A stretch of 64,000 nucleotides of DNA from Blattamonas nauphoetae (Eukaryota; Preaxostyla; Oxymonadida): NCBI GenBank assembly GCA_033064195.1, contig JARBJD010000019.1, positions 248,001 to 312,000 on the forward strand, in the 5' to 3' direction. A model generated the notes under the pieces. That model saw only the letters and a list, made by a program, of their open reading frames with translations. It had not been told where the DNA came from and ran no database searches. How positions within the stretch are numbered: the first letter of the stretch is position 1; each line of letters starts with the position of its first letter. The translations under genes were made by a program, and so were the position numbers. Below are positions 1 through 10,900 of the stretch, piece by piece.

Positions 1-361
1 TTTTATCTGTATTCTTACCGAAATTGTTTGCGTAAGTCGAATTGAGCAATAAAAACGAGTTTATCCGACTGAGATCCGATCTCACCCCAAGTGGTCATTT
101 TGGGTCCTCACAGACCAACCAGGCTGTTTTGACAGCGAGCGTCTAAAGGAGCACTTACCAACTCTCCAAGGAAGAAAATAAACACAGTATGGTCTCCCTA
201 GCTTTCTCATGTGGGCGTTGCAGTTTAATCTTCCGCACTGTAACAATTCAACTAATATAGGGAGTGAAAAGAACAAAAGTCAAAGAAAACCGACTTTTGG
301 ATTCCAGCGTTGCCAGATGTTCCACAAAAGCGGTGAATTAGTAGCGAAGAATAACAATGAT
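1..361. other. Left edge, no gene seen
   Basis: No reading frame here looks coding; the frames are short and lack recognisable motifs. Around 70-115 the text runs gatctcaccccaagtgg followed by tttgggtcctcac. It loosely resembles the subterminal part of the hAT elements described at 10361 and 22763, so a decayed terminus is possible. I see no promoter element that can be named. Confidence 0.4.
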
Positions 362-1606
362 TCAAGGCGGAGGTTTCTGATTAAGGGAGACTTCAGAAGA
401 CACTGTTACTGAGGGATACGGTAATTTTGTGTCAATATGAAGCTGTGGTGAACGAGTTGGGGGCGAGATATTAAGAGTTGATGGGGCGCCGGAATTGAGG
501 GTGGGTGGATGTGTGAAAGCAGGAATAAACGTTGGATGGACAGTGACGGGAGGTGACAGAGTGGGGTGAGTTGAGTGAGTGTTGGTGGGAGGCTGTGATG
601 GGCGATGTGTGGAGGTTGATGGGGAGAGAAAGAGGGTTGGTTTCGCTGGGGCGACAGTTTCTGAAGATGGAAGAGCCAGTGGAATCCATCGCAGTTGAGA
701 AGGACCCGACGAGGACTCATTGTGCACACTATTCTTTGGGAGAGAAGAGGGTGGAATTGCAGAAGACAAGTGAGCGTGAAATGGGGCAGTTGTTTGTTGT
801 TGAGCAGGCTCTACTTTGATTTCGACTTCAAGAGAGTCATTTTTTGCCTCCATAAGAGTTTTTTCCATCGCCCGAATTTTTTGGTACCTTTGTCGGCGAG
901 CTTTCCTTCTCTTTCGTTGTCTTTCTTTTTCTTTTTCGCGTCGGGTTGGCTGCTGCATTGGAGATGCTTTTGAGTCTGAGGTTGAGTCTATTTCTGGCGG
1001 AAAAGGTCGACTAGTGTCATCATCGAAGTCTTTGGACGAGAGAGAAAACGTTGTCTGTTGTTGTGGCTGATGAAGATATGGGAATGAAATGGGAGGTGGA
1101 AATATGGAAAATGGATTGTCGACAAAGACCCAATCTTTGTTGAGTGACAGTTGGTCATCGCGGACAGGTTGAGGAAAAGAGAATTGATCGAGATTCGTAT
1201 CCAATCTTCCTGGTGAGTATTCAGAATAGAGGTCCGGTGGAGATGGGGAAAACACAAGTGGGCTGAGTTTAGAGCTTAGTGACGAAAGCTTAGAGGGGAG
1301 GGACGAATCGGTTGATGGTTTTGTGTCGGATGATGACTCTTTTCCTGAGAGAGCTTGAGACCGCAATGCAACTGATACTTTCGAATCACGAGAATAGGAA
1401 AAGCTTTCCTCACGAACTGTCAGAGTTTGCGTTGATAGTTCGTCAGAACCTTCAGTCCGAGTACTCCACGTTTTGTCGAGTGAGAGAAGTGATACAGATC
1501 GATGAAGAGGACGAGAAGAATGAAAAAGATTGGGGTGAGACAAGGCATCATAATTCAGGTCGGAGGACTGCAGGGTTGTCAGATCGCTTAGAGTTGATGA
1601 ATTCAT
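362..1606 (-). CDS. Ser/Pro-rich protein with a basic segment (possible DNA-binding)
   Basis: An open frame of 414 codons from the first ATG (1606) to a TGA (362); the frame is open slightly upstream but without an ATG. The protein is low in complexity and rich in Ser, Pro and Thr. Around residues 225-260 there is a dense basic stretch (RREKEKERQRKRRKARRQR) followed by IRAMEKTL, which recalls a bZIP basic region running into a helix. The spacing of the conserved Asn/Arg and of the leucines does not fit a classical bZIP, so this is only a resemblance. The Ser/Pro-rich flanks would suit a nuclear regulatory protein, which is inference. No intron is evident. A transposon begins 190 bp upstream of the start codon. 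Confidence 0.55.
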   Translation of the reverse strand: MNSSTLSDLTTLQSSDLNYDALSHPNLFHSSRPLHRSVSLLSLDKTWSTRTEGSDELSTQTLTVREESFSYSRDSKVSVALRSQALSGKESSSDTKPSTDSSLPSKLSSLSSKLSPLVFSPSPPDLYSEYSPGRLDTNLDQFSFPQPVRDDQLSLNKDWVFVDNPFSIFPPPISFPYLHQPQQQTTFSLSSKDFDDDTSRPFPPEIDSTSDSKASPMQQPTRREKEKERQRKRRKARRQRYQKIRAMEKTLMEAKNDSLEVEIKVEPAQQQTTAPFHAHLSSAIPPSSLPKNSVHNESSSGPSQLRWIPLALPSSETVAPAKPTLFLSPSTSTHRPSQPPTNTHSTHPTLSPPVTVHPTFIPAFTHPPTLNSGAPSTLNISPPTRSPQLHIDTKLPYPSVTVSSEVSLNQKPPP

Positions 1607-1957
1607 CTCAAACTGATGAATCAAATTGAGAATTGGAATAAGCTCTCAAAAAACAATGATAAACTCCACAGTATGGATGAATAAAGTCGATTTCCTCTAT
1701 TCTACAACCAAATTAAGAAGATAATACTGATCTGATGAAAAAGTTTGGTATGGGTGTTGAGGTGATCACGAAGGGCAATTCGGTTAACGCAACTTAACTC
1801 GAGATACCTTGTGAAAACCGAATAAACAGCAGAAAAACCGAATAAACCACACTTCACTCGAGTTCTCACCCCATAACATTTTTTTCAGGTTGATCTTGAC
1901 AAACTTTCGTCGAATTGATTCATTTCATCGTGTTTCCTCATTTATAACTTGTCATTA

Positions 1958-3687
1958 TAGGCTTGTCTGACCGGCCAAAAGTGCCGGTCAGTGTCAGTTC
2001 ACTTTTTTTCAAAGGGTCCGATCTCACCAGATCAAGAAACATCATATATTCATAAGAAACTGGCACGATTGCAGATAATAATGTCACTCTGTTCTTACTG
2101 AAATCATGTAACAGTCACTTTTCAATTCTGTCCGCGATCCGTCCCTCTTTCTTGATTCTGGTGCGCTCGATCACGACTGGGACTAGATTGTGGATTAGAG
2201 TGGAAGGATCGGACATGCCTGATGGAAAGACAGTCACTCCGACGGTCTCGTCCGACGGTCTCGTCCGACGAGTCGTCGTCCTCGTTCGCCGTGTCGATCT
2301 CGACGACAAGAAAAGGATGGATCTAACCTCCATGATAGGGATGATCTGACTCGCTTCAATCCAACACGACAAACAAAGTGGACTCGTTCAGACATGGAGG
2401 AGGACGGTCGTCTTTCAGATTAAGCCCAACTCCGTGATGACAAGCAACGTGAAAAGGAAGAAGAAGGGAAGAAACAAAAGGAAGACGATGAAGTCAACCG
2501 AAAACTCGAACAGCAACAACTTGAAGTCAAAATGCGGCGGCAGCTCGAAGAAGAAGCCAAACGAAAAGAAACCGAAGAGATTCTTGCCAAACTCCAACGT
2601 AGAAACGAAGAACTAATGCAAAGTGAAGACGAACTTCGCAGAATGCTGTTGGAGGATATTAACTGCACAATCACGAACGCATGCTACCGTTTTCTTGACG
2701 AGCTGTCGAGTGAGGCATCGCTTTACACATTCAGTCCTTCTCTCTTCGAAAGAAATCATTGTAGCCGTCACGCACGGATCTGGAAACATGAGTCCAGCAT
2801 CAGAACCAATTTTGATCCTGCATTCTCCTGCACCAAGACGTGGAGTTGGATGAAGAGTGAATAGAACTGGCAGTTTGTTCAGGAGCTGACTCACGCCAAT
2901 CTATCGTGCCAGATGACATCTTCAACCAGAATCGAACATCATCAACAGGATCTCCTCGTTCGCCTTCCCAGGACTCTTCTTTGTTCTCTCTCTTTCTCCA
3001 CTTCATCATTCACCTCCTCTTCCGTCATCGCAAGGACACAATCGCGATCAACCGATATTCTGCTCATTACGAAAGAGATGCCGACGGATAAATTGATAAA
3101 AGGAACGCAAGGATCATCCAATCCTACGAATTGCACTCCTCGACCAGATCATCGTCGATGTGTTCGACTCATCCAAGCAACGACTGTGATTGATTCTTGA
3201 TATCAACGGGAGAGGAATGGAGAACAGAACATGGGGAAAAGTGAGCTTACAACATGTCACGGAAAGGCGCAAGACAGTGGAAGACTACAGTGTACATATC
3301 AGGCCAGACATAATGTACATGGACATCTACTTGGTTTCTTATTTCTTTATTATCAACGAATATGAGATTTCACTTGTTTTTGACTTTTTCCAATCAGCCT
3401 GGAACAATTAATGGGTCGATCAACACTAAAAGTTATCGAACCAAAAGATTCGGTTATATACAAAAAAAACTACATGAATAGATTGAAATAAGTGATTTGA
3501 AACAAAACCAGCTTAGATCCAGAAGAAAAGACTCTGAAAATCATGCAATTGAGTTTCGGTCAATTTAAATCTGTTCACCTTCGGAGAAACGGTAACTCTC
3601 GATAATGGGTTTCAGAATTTCTCCGGTCAGTGACCGTCAGTACTTTTCGGCGAAAACTGACCGGTCAGTGCCGGTCAGACAAGCCTA
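1958..3687. mobile_element. hAT-like element, copy 1, with private cargo
   Basis: The ends are an exact 18-bp inverted repeat, TAGGCTTGTCTGACCGGC, and the element is flanked by an exact 8-bp duplication TGTCATTA (1950-1957 and 3688-3695), the size typical of hAT. About 130 bp at each end are shared with the copy at 42936-44613 in inverted orientation, but the interiors do not match by eye. The interior here holds a frame on the plus strand (about 2427-2864) whose first part is strongly coiled-coil in character (for example RRQLEEEAKRKETEEILAK). It looks like a captured fragment rather than a transposase. The element is non-autonomous. It lies inside the Harbinger-like element, so it is the younger of the two. 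Confidence 0.75.
2427..2864 (+). pseudogene. Coiled-coil fragment carried by hAT-like copy 1
   Basis: After a stop at 2424-2426 a frame stays open to 2864. It starts as a charged heptad-like helix of about 75 residues, rich in Glu, Lys, Gln and Arg, then loses this character after about 2650 (INCTITNACYRFLDEL). No ATG begins the frame in good context; the first in-frame ATG is at 2532. I do not recognise the source gene. Coiled coils are common and weak evidence of homology, so this is best read as a captured or decayed gene piece with no proven function. Confidence 0.35.
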
Positions 3688-4217
3688 TGTCATTAGTACG
3701 AAAAGAAACAAATTATTGAAGAAAAACTCTTTTAAAAAATTCGAAGTCGATCCGACCCTTATATCGAAATTTTTCCAAAATTCTCACTATAACCGTCGGC
3801 GACGCCCCTACGTATTTGAATTGAACTTACCTCAAGTAGGTTCTGTGTCATCTCGATGTAAGTCGCTCTTGCTTGGATATTGGTTCCCCTCTCGCTGTCC
3901 GCAGACATCATTCATGGAACTTGGGTCGGGTAGGATTTCATGGGCTCGCGCTAATATGGTCCTCCCCAAGTGTCGAAGTGAATGTCAGTCGCCAGGAAAC
4001 AGAATGAGGATGCCCAGAATGTGGGCCTAACAGCAAGACGTTGTCTAAAGAATTAGACACAGAAAACAAATCAAATATTTCTAAAAAAACATGAAAAACA
4101 AGAATGTGGGAGTTTTTATCATTTATGACAGTTTAAGACTCTTCAACGTCGTTTTGAGAACATTTTTCAACAAAATTGAGAAAAAGTAAGTGTGTGTTGT
4201 GAATTGTGATGAATATT

Positions 4218-5723
4218 TTAGTCAGAATCTGAAATATCAAAGACTCCATCGAATCCTGTTGTTCTTGGATCATAATCATTCTCAAAGTCCTCAATCTCGG
4301 CTTGATGTTTTCGATAGAGTTGTTTTCTCCGTGGAATTCGTGATTCTTTTCTTGAAGAGGCCGAAAGAGCCCTCTCATGAAAATCGTCTGGAAGTCGGTA
4401 ATTGTGTCCTTTTCGAGGTGAATATTGGTTAACCAGCACGCATTTTTGAAGTCTTGCGTGATATGTTTGACGCCAGCAGTGTATTTCCCTCCCATTCGAA
4501 GCCACAGCCATTTGAGTCTTCCGAAGAATCTCTCCACTTGAACTCTGTCAGACGCAATTCTCACATTGAGTTCATTCTGTTCTTCTTCGTTTGTTCTTTC
4601 TTTTTTCTTCTGTTCGGACGATTGAATCGAAGAGTTGGAAAATCTCCGAGATATCCCATGTCGCCTTGAATTCCCCATTTTGGGTCGTTGTCTTGTGGAT
4701 AGAGCTCTTTCTCCTGGTCTGTCTTGTTCAGATATTGTTCGATCGGTTGGAGAGTCTTTTGGAGTAGAGCAACATCGTGGATTGAGCCAGCAACACAATC
4801 AGAAACGAAGAGCGCTTTGTAGGGTGGTTTGGCTTCAACACACACTTGAGCCTTCATCGCATAACAATAATGATGACCTTCCCAAAGTACTTTCTTATCT
4901 TCAAAATCCGTCAATGGTCTGGGGACAACAATTGTTGTTGCATCAATATAAAGCGCGGTGAAAGGGAAATTGGCTTGAAAATTTGGAGTTGGGCGAGGCG
5001 GGACAGAATATCGTTCCTGAAGGACAGTGAACAGGAGAGGGCGAATGTGTAGAATTGCTTTAGATGCGAGATTTGGACTGATTCCCAATGCCGATGCCAG
5101 TCGATTGATTTTAACTGTTGAGCTCAACCATTCAAGATAAACGACTAATTCATCTTTGAGAGTGAGTTTCCCCTTTGGTCCTGGATGATTGTATTCTGGA
5201 CAATTCGATTGGATGAGAGCGGAGAGATGAAGAAGAGTGTCTTTCTCCAATCTGAGTTGTTTCCACAAGTTTGCATCGTCATACTTCGACCAAATGATTC
5301 CTCCACTTTCTGGAATTGGCACAATTGGTTTTGCTGACAGAAAGACTTGTCTTTGTTTGTTTTTGAGTTCTCCAAGAGACGCAATGGAAGTTGAAGATTC
5401 TCGCTTTTGAGGCCTGATAGTGGGCGAAGCTGACCGAATATCAACAGATGATCGTGACGATTGTGAAGATTGAGGTGTTGAAAAAGTGATCTCGAATCTG
5501 TCAACGAGTTTTGTGATGAGAAGGGAGAATTGATGGTGAAACTTGGGGACGGGAATCCAATGAAACTTCCAGCAGAGGGTCGTAATCTTCAAAGAGAAAG
5601 AACAAAATATCAAAATAAAAGCTCACACTGGAATGGTGTTTGTGGAGTTCCAGGTTTGAGAATGATCTGTGAATGTTGTGGTGACGGTGTCACATTTTCG
5701 TCCCTCAAATCTTGACTATCCAT
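4218..5723 (-). pseudogene. PIF/Harbinger-like transposase (DDE_Tnp_4), frame-broken
   Basis: The likely first exon starts at ATG 5723 and ends at 5627. A 40-nt intron (5626-5587, GTGAGC...TTTGAAG) leads into the main exon. The catalytic DDE triad is readable: Asp in ALYIDATTIVV, Asp in SDCVAGSIHDVALLQ, Glu in RVQVERFFGRLKWLW, the arrangement of DDE superfamily endonucleases (DDE_Tnp_4). The frame changes at least three times: near 5470 in a T-rich stretch, near 4575 in a Lys/Glu-rich stretch just before the third catalytic block, and near 4440, after which an acidic C-terminus ends at 4218. These shifts, not splicing, best explain the overlapping frames, so the copy is probably inactive. Its job was cut-and-paste mobility of the surrounding element. 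Confidence 0.75.
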
Positions 5724-6120
5724 CTTTTTCACCTAATATGATCAGAAATCAGTTGAAAAGAAGTGATAATATCAACTTTTTCAGATGTTCTTTTTTTCTC
5801 AAAAAACAGTTATGGGAAGGAACTCGAGTGAAATGTGTCAATTCGGTTGTGAACGTGTGCAACTCGGTTTTCAAGAGTTATCTCGAGTTAACCATGAATA
5901 ACTCGAGTGTCCACAGTCTTACTCAATTGTTTCATTTTTCTCGAGATTACCCATAAAACTCGGGTTGGGTCTAATGGAAGAGGATAAAAATCACTAATGT
6001 CTATACAATGATCCTTTTCAAAACTTTGAGCTCGTAATCTACCAATTTGACTCAACACCAGATAGATCGAACCATTAATCCATTTTTTTGTCTACCAGCC
6101 CCAATTCTGTTCTGGCCGAG

Positions 6121-9100
6121 ATGACAGTTTTCCTGTTGTCATTAGTCATTCATTGCATATCAGCCATCCCTGATGTCCAGATTCACTCTCTTCCTGGCGA
6201 ACATTGGGACAAGCTGAGAACACTTCCATCACAGAATTGGACCTCCCAGAGGGAAATAATCCTCCCAAACGATATTGTCCCGATTTTTAATTCGACAATC
6301 CTCAATTCACAACTCATCCTGATCGGACAAAATGCAACCACACTTCACAATACCCCAATCGAGACAAGTCATTCTGGTTCTTCACCCTCGACGGGACTCA
6401 ATGTTTCTGAAAAGTCATCAACACTGCCATCTTTATTCTTCATTGCTAACTCGACTACTTCTTTTATTGGACTTCGCCTCTCACCAATTCCACGCGGAGT
6501 CGCCCCAAATTCAAACAGTGCCTTCTCACAACTAAGCACTGAAAGCGAGCACGTTTATTGTGCTGTCATATTTTCATCAAATGTTTTTCTATCTGGCTGT
6601 ACTTTATATTTGTTTGGGTCAGGCTCACCATTTGCCCTGCAGACGAGCTCACAATCAAGTTCCGATCCTTCCAATGTTCTCACTATTGTGCGCGCGACAA
6701 TTCTGGCCCCCTCTTCAACTATGTGTTCCGTTAGCTCAATCATCAGTGATCATGAAACTCCGTGTGCGAATACCGTCCATCTCTCGAACGTCAACTTTTC
6801 GTCCGTCCATCTCTCAGACACACACGGAGTGGCTGTTCACCTGCCCTCGGATTTACATCTGTCCAGATTTTCGTCCTACATTACTTCAACTCTTGATTCA
6901 TCAATTTTCGTGAATTGCTCATCTTCTCAAACCTCAAAACTCCCGCGCACCCAAATCTCTCAACGGCTCCTCAACACTGATATATCCCGCTGCAACAACC
7001 ATCTTCATGGCACCACTATCCGCATGGCCCCCGATTGTGGGCCGGTCTCCGTCTTCAACACGACTTTTCGGGACTGTCGTTCGAAAGGTCATCCCAACTG
7101 CGACGAACACGATATCACGTACACTGGCCCTACAGACCCTCCCTTATACTATAATGGGACTGTTTTTGATGCAGACGAACACCACGACTTTTCTCGCTTC
7201 GATAATGATGTTCATGTTTATTTCGAACTGTGCACCTTCCGAAACATGAGATACGACTGCGAAGACTCGTCAGACGGCGGAGGAGCGATATTCTCCTCAC
7301 CCATAAACTGTACAATGACCATCAAGAAATGCATGTTCCACAACTGTTCTTGTTATGGGGTCGAAGACGATTGGGACATTGAAGGCTTTGGAGGTGCAAT
7401 TTACGTTTCCGGCGGATACTCCAGCAGTGGGACGTTCTCCCTCCTTGATTCTACGATTGATCAGTGCATTGTTGATTATGCATCGGGCGCTGTTCAGGTC
7501 CAATCGCTTCCCAAAGTCGTACTGTGCGGAAATATCATCTCTCGATGCAACTCGCCGGTCGGGAATGGACCAGCTTCGTTTGTGGATGTTGATGATACAA
7601 TTGTCCACAATTGCACCTTCCTCAACAACGAGGGAGCGCTCACAGGAGCACTCGCCATGTTCAATGATGCGTGTGGGCAGACTCTCGTCTCAAATGTCCA
7701 TTTCCGAAACAGCACTTGCATGAGAGACAGCCCTCTGTCGAAACTTCGTTCAGATTGCTTCATATATCTGTGTATGGCAGAGAACACATATGTGGATTGC
7801 ACAACAACGTCCAAACGACCGAATGTGTATGCGAGGGACGAAGAATATGATGAAGATTGGTACGAACCAGAGGACGATAACAGCACGTTTGAATACAGCA
7901 AGCTCTTTCTGCCAATTCTGGACAGCCTCTCTTGTAGCATCGAACCCACAAGCCAATCTCTCATCCAATTTGCGTTCGCTGGGAAATTTGTTTCCGACGA
8001 GCAAAGATACACGATGATTGTGAATGACACAAACACGCACAGCCAACGCGAATTGGAACTTGTCATGCGAGACGGGAAGCTAACAACACCAGACACACAC
8101 GCACTTCGATACAACACATTGTACACCATCATCGATTTTGCCAAGTCTTCCCTCTCCGCCGAATTGCCTCTATCGCTGTACGCTTGGGACCCCGCAAGCA
8201 CCATCGACACACTCGTGCCTTTCTCATTCCACACTCCACAAGGACCAACACTCGAAACAATCGGAGGGCCTGTCTTCGACGAGAGGGGATATGTGCTCTC
8301 CATCCCTCTCCACACCATCCATGTCCCTCTCGGCGAGTATGTTGTACATGTCCTGACTCCAAGCGGAGACACAGTGGAACTTCCTGCGAAATTCGAAAGT
8401 AAGGAGGAATCGAAGATCCAAATAAAGATATTCTCGCCTGATGAAGATGTCGATCTCTCGCTCGCTCTCGACGCAAACTACACAATCGTCAAAATTGTGA
8501 AGGGAACGACTCAAGTCCAGATCGATGCCCCAAATCTTCTCCTCCCACCAGAACCAGCCCGGATTGTGTCGATGGCCGAAGCTTCATCAACTAAGAACAC
8601 AATCTCGCTCAACTTCACGTCAAAACAGATCGCGTTCGGTGTGGAGTATCGCATGGTTCTGCAGGAAGAGAACGGGACTGAAGCCTCCAACCGCATCATC
8701 CCAGTCACATTCTCAGAAGCTTCAGCAATCGTCGAAGTCGACATCATCAATTCCTCTGCATCCGCCACGACTCGGAACTCGCTCTCGAACTCTGCTTCGC
8801 TATACGATGGCAGGACTTACACTCTCGTCAGTGTATTCGACTCAGAAGGAAAGAAAGTGTACTTGGAAGATTGTGATGTTGTCAAGATTGATATGGTTGC
8901 ACGTGCAAAGGCAAAACAACTGACGACAACCATCACTGTCCTTTCAATTGTGTTGGGCATCCTCGGCGTGTTATTCCTCTTCCTTCTGATCTTCTTGATC
9001 ATCATCTGTTGGAGGAAAAAGAAGGAAGAAAAGAAGGATGAAGGCGAAGAGGAAACTGAGGAGAGTGTTGGGTTCACAGAAGAAACTGCCGGCCAAACAG

Positions 9101-9567
9101 AAGAAGCCGAACTGCCGGCCGGAAAAGTGTCAGCAGAAATGGAAATGACACTGACAGAGACTGAATGGACGAAGAGCCTCGAAACACGACCGCAGCCGAT
9201 GGATGTCATGAAGGAAGAACCCAACGAACAAGCAGATCTCTCCGACGAGACAGATAGACCACACGCATCTGAACCACTGAATTCGTTACCAGATTCAACT
9301 ATCAAAGAAGACGTTCCTGTGGAGGAAACACTGGCAGAGAAACAATTGGAAGAAGAACCTGCCAACGTTGACGAGAATGTCGAACGTCCAAAACGAAAAA
9401 AGAAGAAGAAACAGGCCGAGCAGCTGGAAGCCGAAGAGGAAACGCCGGAAACAGCTCCTCTGCTCGATGCGGAGGAGGTTGCGGAAGAACCAGCCAAAAA
9501 GAAGAAGAAGAAAAAGAAGAAGAAGCTCATGGAAGAGCTTGCTGATGAAGAAGAGCAATCACCTTGA
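6121..9567 (+). CDS. Membrane-anchored parallel beta-helix surface protein
   Basis: A single long exon encodes 1148 residues from ATG 6121 to TGA 9567; the frame is open a few codons upstream only through a TTG, and the chosen ATG begins a good signal peptide (MTVFLLSLVIHCISAIP). Residues about 30-600 show short turns with repeated Cys, Asn and Ser-Asn-Val blocks (for example TFRDCRSKGHPNCD, CTFRNMRYDCEDS), as in right-handed parallel beta-helix or pectin-lyase-fold proteins. Residues about 600-930 look like beta-sandwich modules. One membrane helix (about 933-961) is followed by an acidic, lysine-rich cytosolic tail of about 185 residues ending in a poly-Lys run (KKKKKKKKKK). Many N-x-S/T sites fit an extracellular protein. 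Such proteins are expanded in oxymonads; the function is unknown, and adhesion or polysaccharide binding is inference. A relative's fragment lies at 25893. Confidence 0.85.
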   Translation: MTVFLLSLVIHCISAIPDVQIHSLPGEHWDKLRTLPSQNWTSQREIILPNDIVPIFNSTILNSQLILIGQNATTLHNTPIETSHSGSSPSTGLNVSEKSSTLPSLFFIANSTTSFIGLRLSPIPRGVAPNSNSAFSQLSTESEHVYCAVIFSSNVFLSGCTLYLFGSGSPFALQTSSQSSSDPSNVLTIVRATILAPSSTMCSVSSIISDHETPCANTVHLSNVNFSSVHLSDTHGVAVHLPSDLHLSRFSSYITSTLDSSIFVNCSSSQTSKLPRTQISQRLLNTDISRCNNHLHGTTIRMAPDCGPVSVFNTTFRDCRSKGHPNCDEHDITYTGPTDPPLYYNGTVFDADEHHDFSRFDNDVHVYFELCTFRNMRYDCEDSSDGGGAIFSSPINCTMTIKKCMFHNCSCYGVEDDWDIEGFGGAIYVSGGYSSSGTFSLLDSTIDQCIVDYASGAVQVQSLPKVVLCGNIISRCNSPVGNGPASFVDVDDTIVHNCTFLNNEGALTGALAMFNDACGQTLVSNVHFRNSTCMRDSPLSKLRSDCFIYLCMAENTYVDCTTTSKRPNVYARDEEYDEDWYEPEDDNSTFEYSKLFLPILDSLSCSIEPTSQSLIQFAFAGKFVSDEQRYTMIVNDTNTHSQRELELVMRDGKLTTPDTHALRYNTLYTIIDFAKSSLSAELPLSLYAWDPASTIDTLVPFSFHTPQGPTLETIGGPVFDERGYVLSIPLHTIHVPLGEYVVHVLTPSGDTVELPAKFESKEESKIQIKIFSPDEDVDLSLALDANYTIVKIVKGTTQVQIDAPNLLLPPEPARIVSMAEASSTKNTISLNFTSKQIAFGVEYRMVLQEENGTEASNRIIPVTFSEASAIVEVDIINSSASATTRNSLSNSASLYDGRTYTLVSVFDSEGKKVYLEDCDVVKIDMVARAKAKQLTTTITVLSIVLGILGVLFLFLLIFLIIICWRKKKEEKKDEGEEETEESVGFTEETAGQTEEAELPAGKVSAEMEMTLTETEWTKSLETRPQPMDVMKEEPNEQADLSDETDRPHASEPLNSLPDSTIKEDVPVEETLAEKQLEEEPANVDENVERPKRKKKKKQAEQLEAEEETPETAPLLDAEEVAEEPAKKKKKKKKKKLMEELADEEEQSP

Positions 9568-9760
9568 TTCTTTTATTGATCTATTCCATAATGTGTGTTT
9601 CTGATGAATGTTTCTCAATTTATCAATTTGTGAAAGATCATTTGGGACATTTTCTTATGTTCCTCCACTTATAATGGGTGAGATCCATGACGTCATCTTT
9701 AATTAGTCGGTGGGAAACCCCGAAGTTTGTGGGGATCTCCGGAGCTCAACATTTTTTCTA

Positions 9761-10115
9761 CAGGGCGGCCCAGAAGTAGTCTAACCCTATGGGTCGATCA
9801 CTTCTCGTCGAACAAATTCCGTTGACACCAATCGTCTTTCTCCTCATTACAATGCTTCTTAATTGAACTTCTTTTCTTTTCACCACTGTTTCGTTGATCA
9901 ACAATCCTTGTCCGCTCAAGAAAGGAGTGTTCAAAAAACGGAGTCAGTCCCGTTTCATGAGATCCATTGAGACTACAGTCGAGGAAGCACTTGTGAAATG
10001 AAAAGAAGGGAAATTTAGAAGCATAGGAAAGAAGAGAAAGACGATTGGGGTCAATTGCGCAAGATCGAAGAAAAGTGATCGACCCATACGGTTAGACTAC
10101 TTCTGGGCCACCCTG
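9761..10115. mobile_element. Tc1/mariner-type fold-back MITE
   Basis: The ends read CAGGG(C/T)GGCCCAGAAGTAG, a familiar mariner terminus, and TA dinucleotides flank both sides (9759-9760 and 10116-10117). The inverted match does not stop at about 50 bp: it continues with moderate identity for roughly 150 bp per arm (ccaatcgtctttctc and catcg/cttcttttc blocks pair up), so the 355-bp element is nearly one long palindrome. A transcript through it would fold into a long hairpin. It has no coding capacity. It sits directly beside the left arm of the 9701-12127 element. Confidence 0.8.
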
Positions 10116-10360
10116 TAATTTGATTCTCCGTTTTTCCGAAAAGAATGCGTAATTTGTTCAGTTAAAGAAATGAAAGATCAAAAACACAGTCAAATAGGCA
10201 ATCAACTTCAGGAGTGACCAGAAGTTCAGGTGTGTCAGAGTTAAGCCAAATTTTCATCTGGTGTCTTTGGGCTAGATCAAACCAATCCTGTTTCATAGCA
10301 ACACTCAGTATCATTAGTTTGCTTTTCTCCTGTTTTTACTCTGGTATAGACTAAAATTTC

Positions 10361-10900
10361 CAGGGTTGGGAGGCGTGAGTACATTTAGGCTTATCGTGAG
10401 ATCTTTTGATCTCACGATGAGATTTTTGGGTGAGATCAGTCTCCTATTTAAGCGTATCTATTTCTCCAACTTTTCTTGTTTTCTCACTCTGATTTTAGAA
10501 TATTTCATGTCCAAAATGATTCCACTTCACCCCTATTGACTTCCCTTCTCTCTTTTTGTCGCAAAAACGGTTTGATGACGCATCTTTACCTGTTCAAAAC
10601 TTGAAACAGTCCGTCACTCCTTCCAGCTGAACTCATTTCCAACATAAAAAGTGTCAGATGAGTATTTCCTTCTCTTAACTCACGTTTATCCTCTTTGTTT
10701 TTGTGGTTCAAACTCCAATCAAGAGGATCCAACAGCTTCAATGGGCTTCTTTTGACTTCACTTTACAATTCATCATTTCACTTTTGATAGAGAAATTTGA
10801 GATAAAATTGTGTTTTGAAAAGCTTTTAGAGGCGAATTGAAAGAAATCAGGAGGTGAGATCAAAAAATGGTGAGATCGGTCTGATCGAATCCCATGCCTG
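10361..10900. mobile_element. Short hAT element (540 bp) with exact 8-bp target duplication
   Basis: The element begins CAGGGTTGGG and ends CCCATGCCTG, and is flanked by AAAATTTC on both sides (10353-10360 and 10901-10908). Just inside the left end is TTTAGGCTTATCGTGAGATC; near the right end two GATCTCACC-type blocks occur on the opposite strand. The same layout is seen in the larger element at 22763-24171 and in the lone right end at 34803. CAGGG ends and 8-bp duplications are diagnostic of hAT. No transposase is encoded, so it is non-autonomous. Confidence 0.8.

Larger units (their letters stand above)
1794..5891 (-). mobile_element. PIF/Harbinger-like DNA transposon, decayed, with nested insertion
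   Basis: Two inverted arms of about 85 bp (1794-1875 and 5808-5891) match at roughly three quarters of positions. Both contain the pattern ttattcggtttt/aactcggttttc and end on CTCGAGTTAA, so TTAA sits at both outer edges. Between them is a DDE_Tnp_4-type transposase on the minus strand and a complete hAT-like element (1958-3687) with its own 8-bp target duplication. Without that insertion the element is about 2.4 kb, a normal Harbinger size, although I see no second (Myb-like) Harbinger ORF. The TTAA target is unusual for PIF/Harbinger, which normally duplicates a 3-bp TWA, so the superfamily rests on the transposase. The stretch 3697-4217 between the nested element and the transposase stop holds no gene. 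Confidence 0.6.

Noticed and set aside
8817-9530. A 237-codon minus-strand frame rich in Ser and Phe
   Set aside because: It is antisense to the Lys/Glu-rich tail of the beta-helix protein, and its composition is the mirror of that tail.
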